Shown here: one piece after another, positions 52,701 through 61,124 of the stretch
How the letters are laid out: every line of letters begins with the position of its first letter
How positions within the stretch are numbered: position 1 is the stretch's first letter
Source of the DNA: Petralouisia muris
GTDB taxonomy: Bacteria; Bacillota; Clostridia; Lachnospirales; Lachnospiraceae
Assembly (NCBI RefSeq): GCF_004793545.1
Contig: NZ_SRYA01000005.1
Coordinates: forward strand, 1-64,000
Length of the DNA stretch: 64,000 nt
Direction of reading: 5' to 3'
Program-made: the position numbers and the translations under genes
Notes under the pieces: model-generated
Seen by the model: only the letters and a program-made list of their open reading frames with translations
What the model was told of the DNA's origin: nothing
Database searches by the model: none

Positions 52701-54288
52701 GCCTCCCCATCATGACATTTACTCCATTGAAGACCTGGAGCAGTTGATTTATGATTTGAAAAATTCCAATAAAGACGCAAGGATTACTGTGAAGCTGGTA
52801 TCTGAAGCGGGAGTTGGAACGGTTGCGGCAGGCGTTGCCAAGGCAGGGGCTCAGGTGGTTCTGGTTTCTGGATATGACGGCGGGACGGGAGCGGCTCCCA
52901 GCAGCTCCATCCACAATGCAGGGCTTCCCTGGGAACTGGGCCTTTCCGAAACCCATCAGACTCTGATTTTAAACGGACTGCGCAACAAGGTGCGGATTGA
53001 GACGGACGGAAAGCTGATGACAGGGCGGGATGTAGCCATTGCCGCTATGCTGGGAGCGGAAGAATTTGGATTTGCAACGGCTCCCCTGGTGACGATGGGC
53101 TGTATCATGATGCGTGTCTGCAATCTGGACACCTGCCCGGCGGGAATTGCAACCCAAAATCCGGAACTCAGAAAACGGTTTGCTGGAAAACCGGAATATG
53201 TGATTAATTTTATGCGTTTTATTGCAGAGGAATTGCGGGAATACATGGCAAAGCTGGGGGTTCGCACCGTAGATGAGCTGGTGGGAAGAAGCGATTTGCT
53301 GAAGGTGCGGGAGGATTTGACAGAACGGGAAAAGGAACTGGATTTATCTGGTATCCTGAACAATCCTTTTGCAGGCCCCAAGTCTAAGGTGATTTTTGAT
53401 CCCAAACAGGTGTATGACTTTGAGCTTGAGAAAACCAAGGATGAAAAGGTTCTGATGAAGCAACTGAAATTTGCCCTGGAAGGAGGGCAGAGGCGCAGCA
53501 TTAACGTGGAAGTCAGCAATACGGACCGTTCCTTCGGCACGATTTTCGGTTCGGAAATTACCAAACGGTTCGACGACGATTTAGAGGAAGACACCTTCCT
53601 GGTAAAATGCACAGGAGCTGGCGGTCAGAGTTTCGGGGCGTTTATTCCCAAAGGGCTGACCCTGGAGCTGGTAGGCGACAGCAACGATTACTTTGGAAAA
53701 GGGCTTTCCGGAGGAAAATTGGTGGTTTATCCTCCTACCGGAGTGAAATTCAGGCAGGATGAAAATATTATTATCGGAAATGTAGCTCTTTACGGAGCAA
53801 CCAGCGGAAAAGCGTTTATCAATGGAGTTGCCGGAGAACGGTTCTGTGTCCGCAATTCCGGCGCTGTTGCAGTGGTAGAGGGCGTGGGCGACCACGGCTG
53901 CGAGTATATGACTGGCGGCCGGGTGGTAGTGCTTGGCAAAACCGGGAAAAACTTTGCGGCAGGCATGAGCGGCGGCATTGCCTATGTGCTGGACGAAGAC
54001 AGTGATTTGTATACCAGAATTAATAAGGAAATGGTATTTTCCGAGGAAATTACATCCAAGTATGATGTAATGGAATTAAAGGATATGGTGAAGGAGCATG
54101 TGGCGCTGACCAATTCAGAAAAAGGCAAGGAAGTGCTGGAGCATTTCAGTGAATATCTGCCGAAATTCAAGAAAATTGTACCCTATGATTATCACCGGAT
54201 GATGATGGCGATTGTGCAGATGGAAGAAAAAGGGTTAAGCTCAGAGCAGGCACAGATTGAGGCATTCTATGCCAATATGAAGAATTAG
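49747..54288 (+). CDS. gltB: Glutamate synthase large subunit
   Basis: Takes the amide nitrogen of glutamine and makes glutamate from 2-oxoglutarate. 1513 residues, normal length. A class II amidotransferase domain begins at Cys21 (HDNCGIGAVVNIKG), which implies removal of a 20-residue propeptide as in other GltB proteins. Then comes the central domain, the FMN-binding synthase domain (GEGGESPERLVTGSDGKN; AQGAKPGEGGHLPGQKV), 3Fe-4S cysteines in CIMMRVCNLDTCPAG, and the C-terminal GXGXG beta-helix (GNVALYGATSGKAFINGVAG). ATG 49747 follows GGGAGG. It is co-transcribed with gltD, 13 bases downstream. Confidence 0.97.
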   Translation: MQETKRTAMGMYNPGFEHDNCGIGAVVNIKGIKTHQTVENALKIVENLKHRAGKDAEGKTGDGVGILLQISHKFFKKAAKEAGIEVGEERDYGIGMFFFSQDELKRNQAKKMFEVIVKKEGMEFLGWRKVPIAPEQLGQKAVDCMPYIMQGFVKRPKNVEKGLAFDRKLYVARRVFEQSNDDVYVVSLSSRTIVYKGMFLVEQLRLFFGDLQDKDYESAIATVHSRFSTNTNPSWERAHPNRFIVHNGEINTILGNADKMLAREETMESVYLKGQLQKVLPVVNAEGSDSAMLDNTLEFLVMSGMDLPLAVMITIPEPWANNALMSQKKKDFYQYYATMMEPWDGPASIVFSDGDILGAVLDRNGLRPSRYYITEDDNLILSSEVGVLDVDPMKIAAKERLRPGKMLLVDTVQGRIIDDDELKEKYANRQPYGEWLDRHLINLSDLKIPNQRVPEYEKKERQRMQKTFGYTYESLKEAILPMAKNGGEGTAAMGIDTPLAALAGDHQPLFNYFKQKFAQVTNPPIDSIREEVVTSATVYIGEDGNLLEERPLNCQVLKVDNPILTNTDIMKIKSMKAEGFKVVEIPIIYYKNTSLEKAIDRLFVEADRAYRDGANILILSDRGVDENHVPIPSLLAVSALQQHLIKTKKRTALAMILESGEPREVHHFATLLGYGACAINPYLAQDTVKQLIDDHMLDKDYYAAIADYNHAIIHGIVKIAAKMGISTIQSYQGAKIFEAIGISADVINKYFTNTVSRIGGITLKDIEEDVNALHSSAYDPLGLETDLTLESRGRHKMRSGADSHLYNPQTIHLLQESTKRGDYQLFKQYTKAADGQEKNANIRGMMDFAYPKKSIPLEEVESVDSIVTRFKTGAMSYGSISQEAHETLAIAMNRLHGKSNSGEGGESPERLVTGSDGKNRCSAIKQVASGRFGVTSRYLVSAKEIQIKMAQGAKPGEGGHLPGQKVYPWIARTRLSTPGVSLISPPPHHDIYSIEDLEQLIYDLKNSNKDARITVKLVSEAGVGTVAAGVAKAGAQVVLVSGYDGGTGAAPSSSIHNAGLPWELGLSETHQTLILNGLRNKVRIETDGKLMTGRDVAIAAMLGAEEFGFATAPLVTMGCIMMRVCNLDTCPAGIATQNPELRKRFAGKPEYVINFMRFIAEELREYMAKLGVRTVDELVGRSDLLKVREDLTEREKELDLSGILNNPFAGPKSKVIFDPKQVYDFELEKTKDEKVLMKQLKFALEGGQRRSINVEVSNTDRSFGTIFGSEITKRFDDDLEEDTFLVKCTGAGGQSFGAFIPKGLTLELVGDSNDYFGKGLSGGKLVVYPPTGVKFRQDENIIIGNVALYGATSGKAFINGVAGERFCVRNSGAVAVVEGVGDHGCEYMTGGRVVVLGKTGKNFAAGMSGGIAYVLDEDSDLYTRINKEMVFSEEITSKYDVMELKDMVKEHVALTNSEKGKEVLEHFSEYLPKFKKIVPYDYHRMMMAIVQMEEKGLSSEQAQIEAFYANMKN

Positions 54289-54301
54289 GAGGGACGCGGA
54301 A

Positions 54302-55792
54302 ATGGGAAAACCAACAGGATTTATGGATTACAGCAGACAAACAGCAGAGGCGGCTGCCCCTCGGGAACGCATAAAGAATTTCAATGAATTCCATATCCCT
54401 CTCAGTAAAGAAGAACAGCAGATACAGGCCGCCCGCTGTATGGCATGCGGTGTGCCCTTCTGCCAGTCCGGTATGGAGCTGATGGGAATGACTTCCGGCT
54501 GCCCTTTGCACAATCTGGTGCCGGAATGGAATGATCTGGTATATACCGGAAACTGGGAACAGGCGTACAACCGTCTGGCGAAAACAAATAATTTTCCCGA
54601 ATTCACCTCCCGGGTATGCCCGGCGCTCTGCGAGGCGGCATGTACCTGCGGACATTATGGAGACGCCGTTTCGGTAAAAGAAAATGAGCATGGAATTATT
54701 GAAAACGCCTATGAGCAGGGGTTTGCCAGGCCAAAACCGCCTAAGGTGCGCACCGGCAAGAAGGTTGCAGTGATAGGTTCCGGCCCTGCCGGCCTTGCTG
54801 CAGCGGATCAGCTGAACAAGCGGGGGCATCAGGTTACTGTTTATGAACGGGAGGATCGTATCGGCGGGCTTCTGATGTATGGAATACCTAATATGAAGCT
54901 GGAAAAGCATGTGATTGATCGGAAAGTGAATATAATGAGGGAAGAGGGCGTGGAATTTATCACCGGCGCCAATGTGGGAAAAGATGTGAAGACGGCCAAA
55001 CTGTTAAAGGAGTATGACCGGATAATTTTAGCCTGCGGAGCCAAGAATCCCCGGGATATCAAAGCCCCTGGCAGAGACGCCAAAGGAATTTATTTTGCAG
55101 TGGATTTTCTTTCAGCCACCACGAAAAGCCTTTTGGATTCTGACTTGAGAGACAACAAATACATTTCTGCCAAAGGGAAAAAGGTAGTGATTATTGGCGG
55201 CGGCGACACAGGAAATGATTGTGTGGGAACGTCCATCCGCCATGGTGCGTCTTCAGTAACTCAACTGGAAATGATGCCGAAGGCGCCGGATCAGCGGGCG
55301 GATAATAATCCCTGGCCCCAGTGGCCTAAAGTCTGCAAGACAGATTACGGTCAGGAGGAAGCCATTGCCCTCTTTGGCCATGACCCGCGGATGTATCAGA
55401 CGACGGTTAAGGAATTTTTAAAAGATAAAAATGGAAAACTCTGCGGACTTATAACGGTGAAGCTGGAAAACAGGCAGGATGAAAAAACAGGACGTATGGT
55501 AATGGCGGAAGCGCCTGGTTCTGAGCAGAAGCTGGAAGCGGATTTGGTATTGATTGCAGCCGGCTTTCTGGGAACGGAAAAATACGTGGCGGATGCATTC
55601 GGAATTGCGTTGAATGAGCGAACCAATGTGAAGACAGAGCCGGAAAGCTATGAAACTAATGTGAAGCATGTGTTTGCAGCAGGCGATATGCGCAGAGGCC
55701 AGTCTCTGGTGGTATGGGCTATCCGGGAAGGCAGGGAAGTTGCCAGGGCAGTGGATGAGAGCCTGATGGGCTATACGAATCTGGGCGCTTAG
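54302..55792 (+). CDS. gltD: Glutamate synthase small subunit
   Basis: Passes electrons from NAD(P)H through FAD and two 4Fe-4S clusters to GltB. 496 residues: N-terminal Cys clusters ([27 protein letters not shown]), the FAD loop [15 protein letters not shown] at about 155, the NADPH loop [14 protein letters not shown] at about 300, and a closing FAADGMRR-like [17 protein letters not shown] 54302 follows GGAGGGA. The pair gltBD forms one transcription unit from the promoter at 49624; the HD-domain gene that begins 30 bases later may ride along. Confidence 0.96.
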   Translation: MGKPTGFMDYSRQTAEAAAPRERIKNFNEFHIPLSKEEQQIQAARCMACGVPFCQSGMELMGMTSGCPLHNLVPEWNDLVYTGNWEQAYNRLAKTNNFPEFTSRVCPALCEAACTCGHYGDAVSVKENEHGIIENAYEQGFARPKPPKVRTGKKVAVIGSGPAGLAAADQLNKRGHQVTVYEREDRIGGLLMYGIPNMKLEKHVIDRKVNIMREEGVEFITGANVGKDVKTAKLLKEYDRIILACGAKNPRDIKAPGRDAKGIYFAVDFLSATTKSLLDSDLRDNKYISAKGKKVVIIGGGDTGNDCVGTSIRHGASSVTQLEMMPKAPDQRADNNPWPQWPKVCKTDYGQEEAIALFGHDPRMYQTTVKEFLKDKNGKLCGLITVKLENRQDEKTGRMVMAEAPGSEQKLEADLVLIAAGFLGTEKYVADAFGIALNERTNVKTEPESYETNVKHVFAAGDMRRGQSLVVWAIREGREVARAVDESLMGYTNLGA

Positions 55793-55822
55793 CGCCCGGC
55801 AGGCTGCAGGGAGATAAAATTA

Positions 55823-56314
55823 ATGAATAGTTCAGAAACTTTAATACAAATGATTGAATATGCAAAGGGAAACCGCCGTGATATTAATCATCTTATGAAA
55901 GTGTACGCTTATGCCAGGACCATTGGAATCTGTGAAGGATTAACTTCCCAGGAACAGACTGTGGTTGAGCTTGCAGCGATTCTCCATGATATTGCCTGTC
56001 CCTTATGCCGGCAGAAATATGGCAGTACAAAGGGAGAATATCAGGAATCGGAAGGAGCGGTTCTGGCGGCAGAATTTCTGAAAGATACAGATTGGCCAAA
56101 AGAAATCACAGAACGGGTGGTTTATCTGGTGGGCCATCACCATACTTTGCATGACATTGACGGCATAGATTATCAGATTCTGATAGAGGCTGACTATCTG
56201 GTAAATGCTGATGAAGCCGGATACTCAGAAGAAAATATCAGAAATATCATGGAACATGTGTTTCGGACGCACACGGGAAAGACTCTGCTGCAGACCGTGT
56301 TTGGCATTAAATAG
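55823..56314 (+). CDS. HD-domain phosphohydrolase
   Basis: 163 residues. Metal-binding pattern: RDINHLMKVYAYARTIG (first His), LAAILHDIACPLC (HD pair), VVYLVGHHHTLHDIDG (His cluster), LIEADYLVN (last Asp). It is a compact single HD domain; the substrate is unknown and it is not closely similar to the HD protein in the folate operon. ATG 55823 has CAGGGAG before it. It probably belongs to the gltBD transcript. A long perfect inverted repeat follows about 50 bases after the stop. Confidence 0.85.
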   Translation: MNSSETLIQMIEYAKGNRRDINHLMKVYAYARTIGICEGLTSQEQTVVELAAILHDIACPLCRQKYGSTKGEYQESEGAVLAAEFLKDTDWPKEITERVVYLVGHHHTLHDIDGIDYQILIEADYLVNADEAGYSEENIRNIMEHVFRTHTGKTLLQTVFGIK

Positions 56315-56361
56315 CGATTAAATACCGATGGAATGATGTGGCTGAGGTGACTGTGCCCGGC

Positions 56362-56410
56362 GCACAAAATGTTCAAGCTCCTCAGATCGAGGAGCTTGAA
56401 CATTTTGTGC
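56362..56410. terminator. Perfect 22-base inverted repeat between convergent genes
   Basis: Arms 56362-56383 and 56389-56410, without mismatch, loop AGATC. Each arm holds CAAAATGTTCAAGCTCCTC. The arms end in AAAA/TTTT inside the stem rather than a tail of T. Lying between convergent genes, a bidirectional terminator is the simplest reading. Confidence 0.7.
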
Positions 56411-56429
56411 TGATTCCGTGCAGATCAAC

Positions 56430-56930
56430 TTATGCCAGCCGCTGCTTTAACATGTTAACATCAGATTCTAACTTCCGGACTTTGATAGCTAACATTTCCA
56501 CTTCTGAACTGGGTTCCATGGCGTTATGTAAATTTCTGGACAAATCAAGATGTCCTTCGGCTACACGCTGAATATTAATTCGGATTTCATTTTCAAGAAT
56601 CAAATGGATATCTTTGATTTGTGCTTGTAAATCAATCACCTGAGTTTCCAGAGAAGTGATTCTGTCTTCCAAAGAATTGAATTTACCTTCTAAGGAAGTG
56701 ATTCTGTCTTCCAAAGAATCGAATTTACCTTCTAAGGAAGTGATTCTGTCTTCCAAAGAATCGAATTTACCTTCTAAGGAAGTGATTCTGTCTTCCAAAG
56801 AATCGAATTTGCCTTCTAAGGAAGTGATTCTTTGATCCAGGGAATCAATCCTTTGATCCAGAGAATCGAATCTTTTATCGGTTTGGTTAAGTTTTTCAAG
56901 AATTAAATCAAGCTTTTGGCTATCGGTCAT
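56430..56930 (-). CDS. Coiled-coil protein with 14-residue tandem repeats
   Basis: 166 residues. The unit ITSLEGKFDSLEDR is repeated about four times (residues 37-95), preceded by related FDSLDQRIDSLDQR units. A conserved-looking C-terminal part follows (LENEIRINIQRVAEGHLDLS). In DNA the unit is 42 bases, with four nearly identical copies from 56653 to 56820. The 14-residue period equals four heptad-like turns and gives a long coiled coil. Similar small proteins with varying repeat number are common in Lachnospiraceae; their function is unknown to me. The minus-strand promoter is probably TAGACT, 17 bases, TATACT near 56977-57010. Confidence 0.75.
   Translation of the reverse strand: MTDSQKLDLILEKLNQTDKRFDSLDQRIDSLDQRITSLEGKFDSLEDRITSLEGKFDSLEDRITSLEGKFDSLEDRITSLEGKFNSLEDRITSLETQVIDLQAQIKDIHLILENEIRINIQRVAEGHLDLSRNLHNAMEPSSEVEMLAIKVRKLESDVNMLKQRLA
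56653..56820 (-). repeat. Four 42-base tandem repeats inside the coiled-coil gene
   Basis: Units start at 56653, 56695, 56737 and 56779; a degenerate fifth begins at 56821. The copies differ by only one or two bases, a sign of recent expansion or conversion. All keep the reading frame. Confidence 0.9.
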
Positions 56931-57096
56931 AGTGTCCCCCTTTGATAATTTTTTTGAAATTTGGGATACTGTGCTGGTGAAACCAGTATAACAGAATCAA
57001 GGGAAAAAGTCTATGAATTTTAGTTTAATTTTCTGCAAGTTGTTAAAAGCAAATTACGATACCTGAATCCTATAGAGTTCCATACAGGAAAAGTAT

Positions 57097-57125
57097 TTGC
57101 GGGATATAGGGCTTTGCATTATAAT
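57097..57125 (+). promoter_or_regulatory. Promoter of the aldo/keto reductase gene
   Basis: -35 TTGCGG (57097-57102), 17-base spacer, -10 TATAAT (57120-57125). Confidence 0.65.
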
Positions 57126-57155
57126 TATAGAAAAACAGATTGGGAGGAACAGCAT

Positions 57156-58283
57156 ATGATTTACAAAGAGTTTTCGGATTTAAAGTTATCAGCTCTTGGA
57201 ATGGGGGCAATGCGTCTGCCAGTGGTAGATGGAGACGATGGCAGAATTGATGAAGCGGCAGCGGAGAAAATGGTAGATTACGCCATGAAGCAGGGGGTAA
57301 ATTACTATGACACCGCATGGGGATACCATAATGGCAATTCAGAGCTGGCAATGGGAAAGGCTCTGAGCAGATATCCCAGGGAAAGCTTTTATCTTGCCAC
57401 GAAGTTTCCAGGATACGATCTTTCCAATATGGATAAGGTGGAAGAGATTTTTGAAAAGCAGTTGGAGAAATGTCAGGTAGATTATTTCGATTTTTACCTG
57501 TTTCATAATGTCTGCGAGATGAATATTGATGCCTATCTGGAGGAAAGCCATGGAATTTACCGTTACCTGATGGAACAGAAGAAAAATGGACGTATCCGTC
57601 ATCTGGGCTTTTCCGCTCACGGCAGCGTAGAAGTTATGAAGCGTTTCCTGGAGGCTTACGGTAAGGATATGGAATTCTGCCAGATTCAGATGAATTATCT
57701 GGACTGGTCCTTCCAGAATGCAAAAGGCAAGGTGGAGCTTTTGGAGGAATATCATATCCCAGTGTGGGTGATGGAACCGCTGCGGGGCGGCCGGCTGGCA
57801 AAGCTTCCGGAGCAGGCAGAAGAAACCTTGAAGGCAATACGGCCAAAGGAAAAGATCCCTGCATGGGCGTTCCGGTTCCTGCAGTCTGTTCCGCAGGTAA
57901 CTGTTGTGCTTTCCGGCATGTCTGATATGGAGCAGTTACAGGAAAATATCAGGACATTTGAGACGGAAGAGCCTTTGAAACAGGAAGAAATGGACACACT
58001 GCTGTCTGTGGCGGACGGCATGTTAAATGGGACGCTTCCCTGCACAGCCTGCCGTTACTGTGTCAGTCATTGTCCCAGGGATCTGGATATCCCGGCTTTG
58101 CTGGAACTTTATAATGAACATAATTTTACCGGAGGAGGGTTTATCGCGCCGATGGCGCTGATGGCAGTGCCGAAAGAGAAACATCCGGATTCCTGTATCG
58201 GATGCAGAAGCTGCGAGGCAGTCTGTCCCCAGCAGATTAAAATTTCAGAAGCTATGAAAGATTTTGCAGGAAAATTGAAATAA
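57156..58283 (+). CDS. Aldo/keto reductase with C-terminal ferredoxin domain
   Basis: 375 residues. Residues 1 to about 275 are the aldo/keto reductase barrel (LGMGAMRLPVVDGDDG; YYDTAWGYHNGNSELAMGKA with the catalytic Tyr; RIRHLGFSAHGS). The last 100 residues add two 4Fe-4S motifs (CTACRYCVSHCPRDLDIP; CIGCRSCEAVCPQQIKI). This fused type is widespread in anaerobes and thought to link ferredoxin to carbonyl reduction; substrates are mostly unknown. ATG 57156 has GGGAGG in place; the longer in-frame ATG 57114 overlaps the promoter. Confidence 0.9.
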   Translation: MIYKEFSDLKLSALGMGAMRLPVVDGDDGRIDEAAAEKMVDYAMKQGVNYYDTAWGYHNGNSELAMGKALSRYPRESFYLATKFPGYDLSNMDKVEEIFEKQLEKCQVDYFDFYLFHNVCEMNIDAYLEESHGIYRYLMEQKKNGRIRHLGFSAHGSVEVMKRFLEAYGKDMEFCQIQMNYLDWSFQNAKGKVELLEEYHIPVWVMEPLRGGRLAKLPEQAEETLKAIRPKEKIPAWAFRFLQSVPQVTVVLSGMSDMEQLQENIRTFETEEPLKQEEMDTLLSVADGMLNGTLPCTACRYCVSHCPRDLDIPALLELYNEHNFTGGGFIAPMALMAVPKEKHPDSCIGCRSCEAVCPQQIKISEAMKDFAGKLK

Positions 58284-58340
58284 AACAGCCAAACCGATGG
58301 ATGCGGCCCCAACAGCCGCCGCCGTCGGTTTCTGTTTTTT
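58281..58340. terminator. Terminator between convergent genes
   Basis: AAAACAG and AAACCGA on the left pair with TCGGTTT and CTGTTTT on the right, followed by TT. It is shared by the aldo/keto reductase and the minus-strand siroheme reductase. Confidence 0.75.
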
Positions 58341-58346
58341 GGATAA

Positions 58347-59885
58347 TCATAGAAAGGGGGCTGCGATTTCCAGGAAATCTTCATGACAGTCCCTTACAAA
58401 TTCTGAATAAGTCATTTTCCGGGAAGTAATTTCTCTGCCAAGCGTAACAAGAAATTCAGGAATCTCAGATTCTGCCATTATCCCTAATTCGGATGCGAAT
58501 TTTTCCTCTCCCTCAATGGGACAGCCCATTTCATAGACAGCAAAGGCGGGTTTAGGCCCTTCTGGAGTCTGTTTTACGCCGCCTCGGAATCCAAGGGAAG
58601 CCACCGGATGACCGGAGCAGGAAGAGGGGCAGCCGGAGATATGGATTTTAGGCAGGGTATCATCCGGAAATTGTTCCTTTCGGACTCTGTCAATACAGGC
58701 TTTTAAAAGGGCCTGAGAATCCCTGGCTCCTACCTGGCAGATGGAGGCGCCGATGCAGGAGACGGAAGTTTCAAAACAGGTCTGAGCGCCGTCCCCGGTC
58801 AGGGCCAGGATAGCTTTTGCTTCTTCGGCGGTCAGGTTGATCAGGTACAGACTTTCATCTGGAGAAACCCGCAGCAGAACTTCTTCCATAGGGAGGATTG
58901 CCTGGTACAGGCGCCGGAAAAAATCCGGTTTGGGGCAGCCGCCAATGGGATGGTAGCACACGGCGTACAGACCCTCCTGTTTTTGCGAAATGACCCGGGG
59001 ATGGCGTAATGGCTGTCCGCCGCCCCGTTTTTTGACTGTGGGCACAGCAAGAGACAGGTCAAGAGTTTCAGAGTCAAACGCCTGGTTCAGCTTTTCTTGG
59101 TACGCCTTGATATATCCCTCGCTTCCCAGGGTATCCTGCATAAAGCGGGTGCGGGATTTTGCGCGGTTTTCATAGTTGCCGTAGGTAACGAAAACGTCAA
59201 TCATGGCTTTGATGTAATACAAAGTTTTAGAAGGATCAATCTCAGAGGCCACCAGAACGCCCATTTTGGGTTCCCGTCCTAGTCCGCCGGCGCTGTATAC
59301 ATCAAAGGTTCCCCGCTCTGTGGCAGCGAAGCCCAGATCTCGAAAGGTTACATGGGTAATATTTTCTTTGGAATTGGAAAATCCCACTTTTAATTTCCGG
59401 GGCAGTTTGACTTTGTGGATAAAACCAAGCAAATAACCGGCGGCCTCTTTGGCATAGGGAAGCACATCGAAAAATTCTCCCTGCTGTACGCCGGAAAGCG
59501 GGGAGCACATCACGTTTCTGGGATAATTTCCCCCGCCGCCCCGGGTAATAATGCCGTGGTTGAAGGATTCTTCGATTAAAGCGCACACCTGTGCCTCTGA
59601 TAGATTGTGGAGCTGGACGCTTTGGCAGGTGGAAAAGTGAACCAGGGAAATGTTATATTTTTCAATGCTTTCTGCGATAAACAGTAATTGTTCTTTTGTG
59701 ATTTCTCCGCCGGCAAAGCGCAGGCGCAGCATACTGGCAGCGCCGCCCCTTTGGGCATAGCTGCCGAAGCCTCCGGAAAATTTTTTATATTGGGCAACGT
59801 TGATGTCTTTTTGGTAGAATTTTTTTGTCATTTCATGAAATTCTTTCAGGTCTCCCCGAAATTCTTCAATATAATTCTGCGGCAT
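58347..59885 (-). CDS. Siroheme nitrite/sulfite reductase
   Basis: 512 residues from ATG 59885 (AGGAGG five bases upstream); ATG 59903 lies ahead of that site. It has two ferredoxin-like halves and the siroheme/4Fe-4S ligands in the order CIGASIC (CX5C) and HISGCPSSCSGHP (CX3C). The layout is that of assimilatory NirA/SirA-type enzymes that reduce nitrite or sulfite by six electrons. Residues do not separate the two substrates with certainty. It lies downstream of a LysR gene on the same strand. A strong hairpin GGCGCTGTA/TACAGCGCC (59920-59948) and the inverted pair AGTATT/AATACT (59968-59994) are in its leader. Confidence 0.88.
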   Translation of the reverse strand: MPQNYIEEFRGDLKEFHEMTKKFYQKDINVAQYKKFSGGFGSYAQRGGAASMLRLRFAGGEITKEQLLFIAESIEKYNISLVHFSTCQSVQLHNLSEAQVCALIEESFNHGIITRGGGGNYPRNVMCSPLSGVQQGEFFDVLPYAKEAAGYLLGFIHKVKLPRKLKVGFSNSKENITHVTFRDLGFAATERGTFDVYSAGGLGREPKMGVLVASEIDPSKTLYYIKAMIDVFVTYGNYENRAKSRTRFMQDTLGSEGYIKAYQEKLNQAFDSETLDLSLAVPTVKKRGGGQPLRHPRVISQKQEGLYAVCYHPIGGCPKPDFFRRLYQAILPMEEVLLRVSPDESLYLINLTAEEAKAILALTGDGAQTCFETSVSCIGASICQVGARDSQALLKACIDRVRKEQFPDDTLPKIHISGCPSSCSGHPVASLGFRGGVKQTPEGPKPAFAVYEMGCPIEGEEKFASELGIMAESEIPEFLVTLGREITSRKMTYSEFVRDCHEDFLEIAAPFL

Positions 59886-59919
59886 AATAACCTCCTGTGT
59901 CAAAAGCAGATCTGAATTG

Positions 59920-59994
59920 GCGCTGTAGCATGGCGGTTACAGCGCCTGATGTCTGTGGCATGATACAAGTATTCCCAAAAGGAAGAAAAATACT
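59920..59994 (-). promoter_or_regulatory. Leader of the siroheme reductase: hairpin and possible LysR box
   Basis: GGCGCTGTA and TACAGCGCC form a perfect 9-bp stem with a 10-base loop (59920-59948). AGTATT (59968-59973) and AATACT (59989-59994) are an inverted pair 15 bases apart, suitable for a LysR-type regulator. Confidence 0.4.
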
Positions 59995-60026
59995 CTCCAT
60001 GGCTTATGACGCAGTAAAATATTTTA

Positions 60027-60905
60027 TCATTCCATATTTTTTATTAAATCAGAAAATTCCTGCATTTGTGAGGTGACAGGACGGCAGTGATTGTAACAGA
60101 GATAGAAATAGCGTTTCATGGATACATTTTCGATTTGGCAGACGAAAATGTCGCCTTTTTCTTCATATTCGGCGGCACAGCGACGGGATAAAACCCCCAG
60201 GCCAAGATTATGGCGCACAGCGTCCACAATGCCGCAGCGGCCGCTGCATTCCCATTTTATCGCAAAAGGAATGTGGGAATGCAGCATAATATTTTCGAAG
60301 ATAGCCCGAGTGCCGTTTCCCTTTTCCCAGATTATAAAATCCTGATGCCGCAGTTCTTCTATGGCAATAGAGCTCCGTCCGGCAAAGGGATGGCCTTTTC
60401 CGCAGATGATGCACAAGGTGTCTTCCAGGACAGGTTCAGTCATAATTTCCTGATGGACGATAATCCCCTCCACCAGCGCAATATCCAGTTCATTGTGAAT
60501 CATCCGGTGCTCAATGAGCTGTGTATTGTCTATAAATACCTTTACGTCAATGTCGGGGGACTGGAGCGTAAGGGTTTCCACCAGAGAGCCCATCAGGGTG
60601 TTTCCCACGGTAAGGGTGGCGCCGATGCGCAGGGGGCGCAGGGAGTTTGCATGCTTCATAGACTGCTCTAAATGCTCATGGCTGGCGGCAATCTCCCTGG
60701 CGCTTTCTAACAGCATCTGTCCAGAGGGAGTGATTTTCAGTTCTTTGGGAAAACGTTCAAAGAGCCTGGTCTGATATTCATTTTCCAGATCTGAAATAAT
60801 CTGGCTTACGGTAGGCTGGGAAATGTACAGGCGCTTGGCTGCCTCGCTCATTTTTTTGTATTCGGCTACGGCAATAAAGGTTTTTAATTGTTTTAAGGTT
60901 GCCAC
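60027..60905 (-). CDS. LysR-family regulator
   Basis: 292 residues. The N-terminal winged HTH is TLKQLKTFIAVAEYKKMSEA then LYISQPTVSQIISDLE; the effector domain follows from about residue 90 (LRPLRIGATLTVGNTLMGSL). It is similar in layout to CysL/CbbR-type regulators. It stands between a siroheme reductase on its own strand and the divergent FAD/rhodanese and Fe-S siroheme genes, so it probably controls both sides in response to a sulfur or nitrogen compound. The palindrome TATAGG-N6-CCTATA at 60997-61014 is a fitting binding site. Confidence 0.88.
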   Translation of the reverse strand: MATLKQLKTFIAVAEYKKMSEAAKRLYISQPTVSQIISDLENEYQTRLFERFPKELKITPSGQMLLESAREIAASHEHLEQSMKHANSLRPLRIGATLTVGNTLMGSLVETLTLQSPDIDVKVFIDNTQLIEHRMIHNELDIALVEGIIVHQEIMTEPVLEDTLCIICGKGHPFAGRSSIAIEELRHQDFIIWEKGNGTRAIFENIMLHSHIPFAIKWECSGRCGIVDAVRHNLGLGVLSRRCAAEYEEKGDIFVCQIENVSMKRYFYLCYNHCRPVTSQMQEFSDLIKNME

Positions 60906-60996
60906 TTGGAATCCTCCTGCTATTTGATAAAAATAGTGATGTTTTGTCCATGCTTTTCATAGATTAAAAATATTTATGAGAAAGTACAGGCGGTAT

Positions 60997-61064
60997 TATA
61001 GGAAAATACCTATAGATTAGTTTATATTTTACTATTTTACGTCCAATTTAACAAGTGCTATCAT
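60997..61064 (+). promoter_or_regulatory. LysR box and promoter of the redox operon
   Basis: TATAGG-AAAATA-CCTATA (60997-61014) is a perfect palindrome of the T-N11-A kind. Twenty-one bases further: -35 TTTACG (61036-61041), 17-base spacer, -10 TATCAT (61059-61064). The placement upstream of the -35 is that of an activator site. Confidence 0.6.
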
Positions 61065-61124
61065 AAAAACATAGAGAAAATTGTCGAATTTTTATCAATC
61101 TTTTTCAATTTAAGGAGGTAGGAT

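Noticed and set aside
52033-52956. 307-codon minus-strand frame inside gltB
   Set aside because: Entirely antisense to the conserved FMN domain of GltB; no promoter, ribosome binding site or domain.
56653-56820. CRISPR-like array
   Set aside because: Regular 42-base repeats are contiguous, have no spacers, and encode an in-frame coiled coil.
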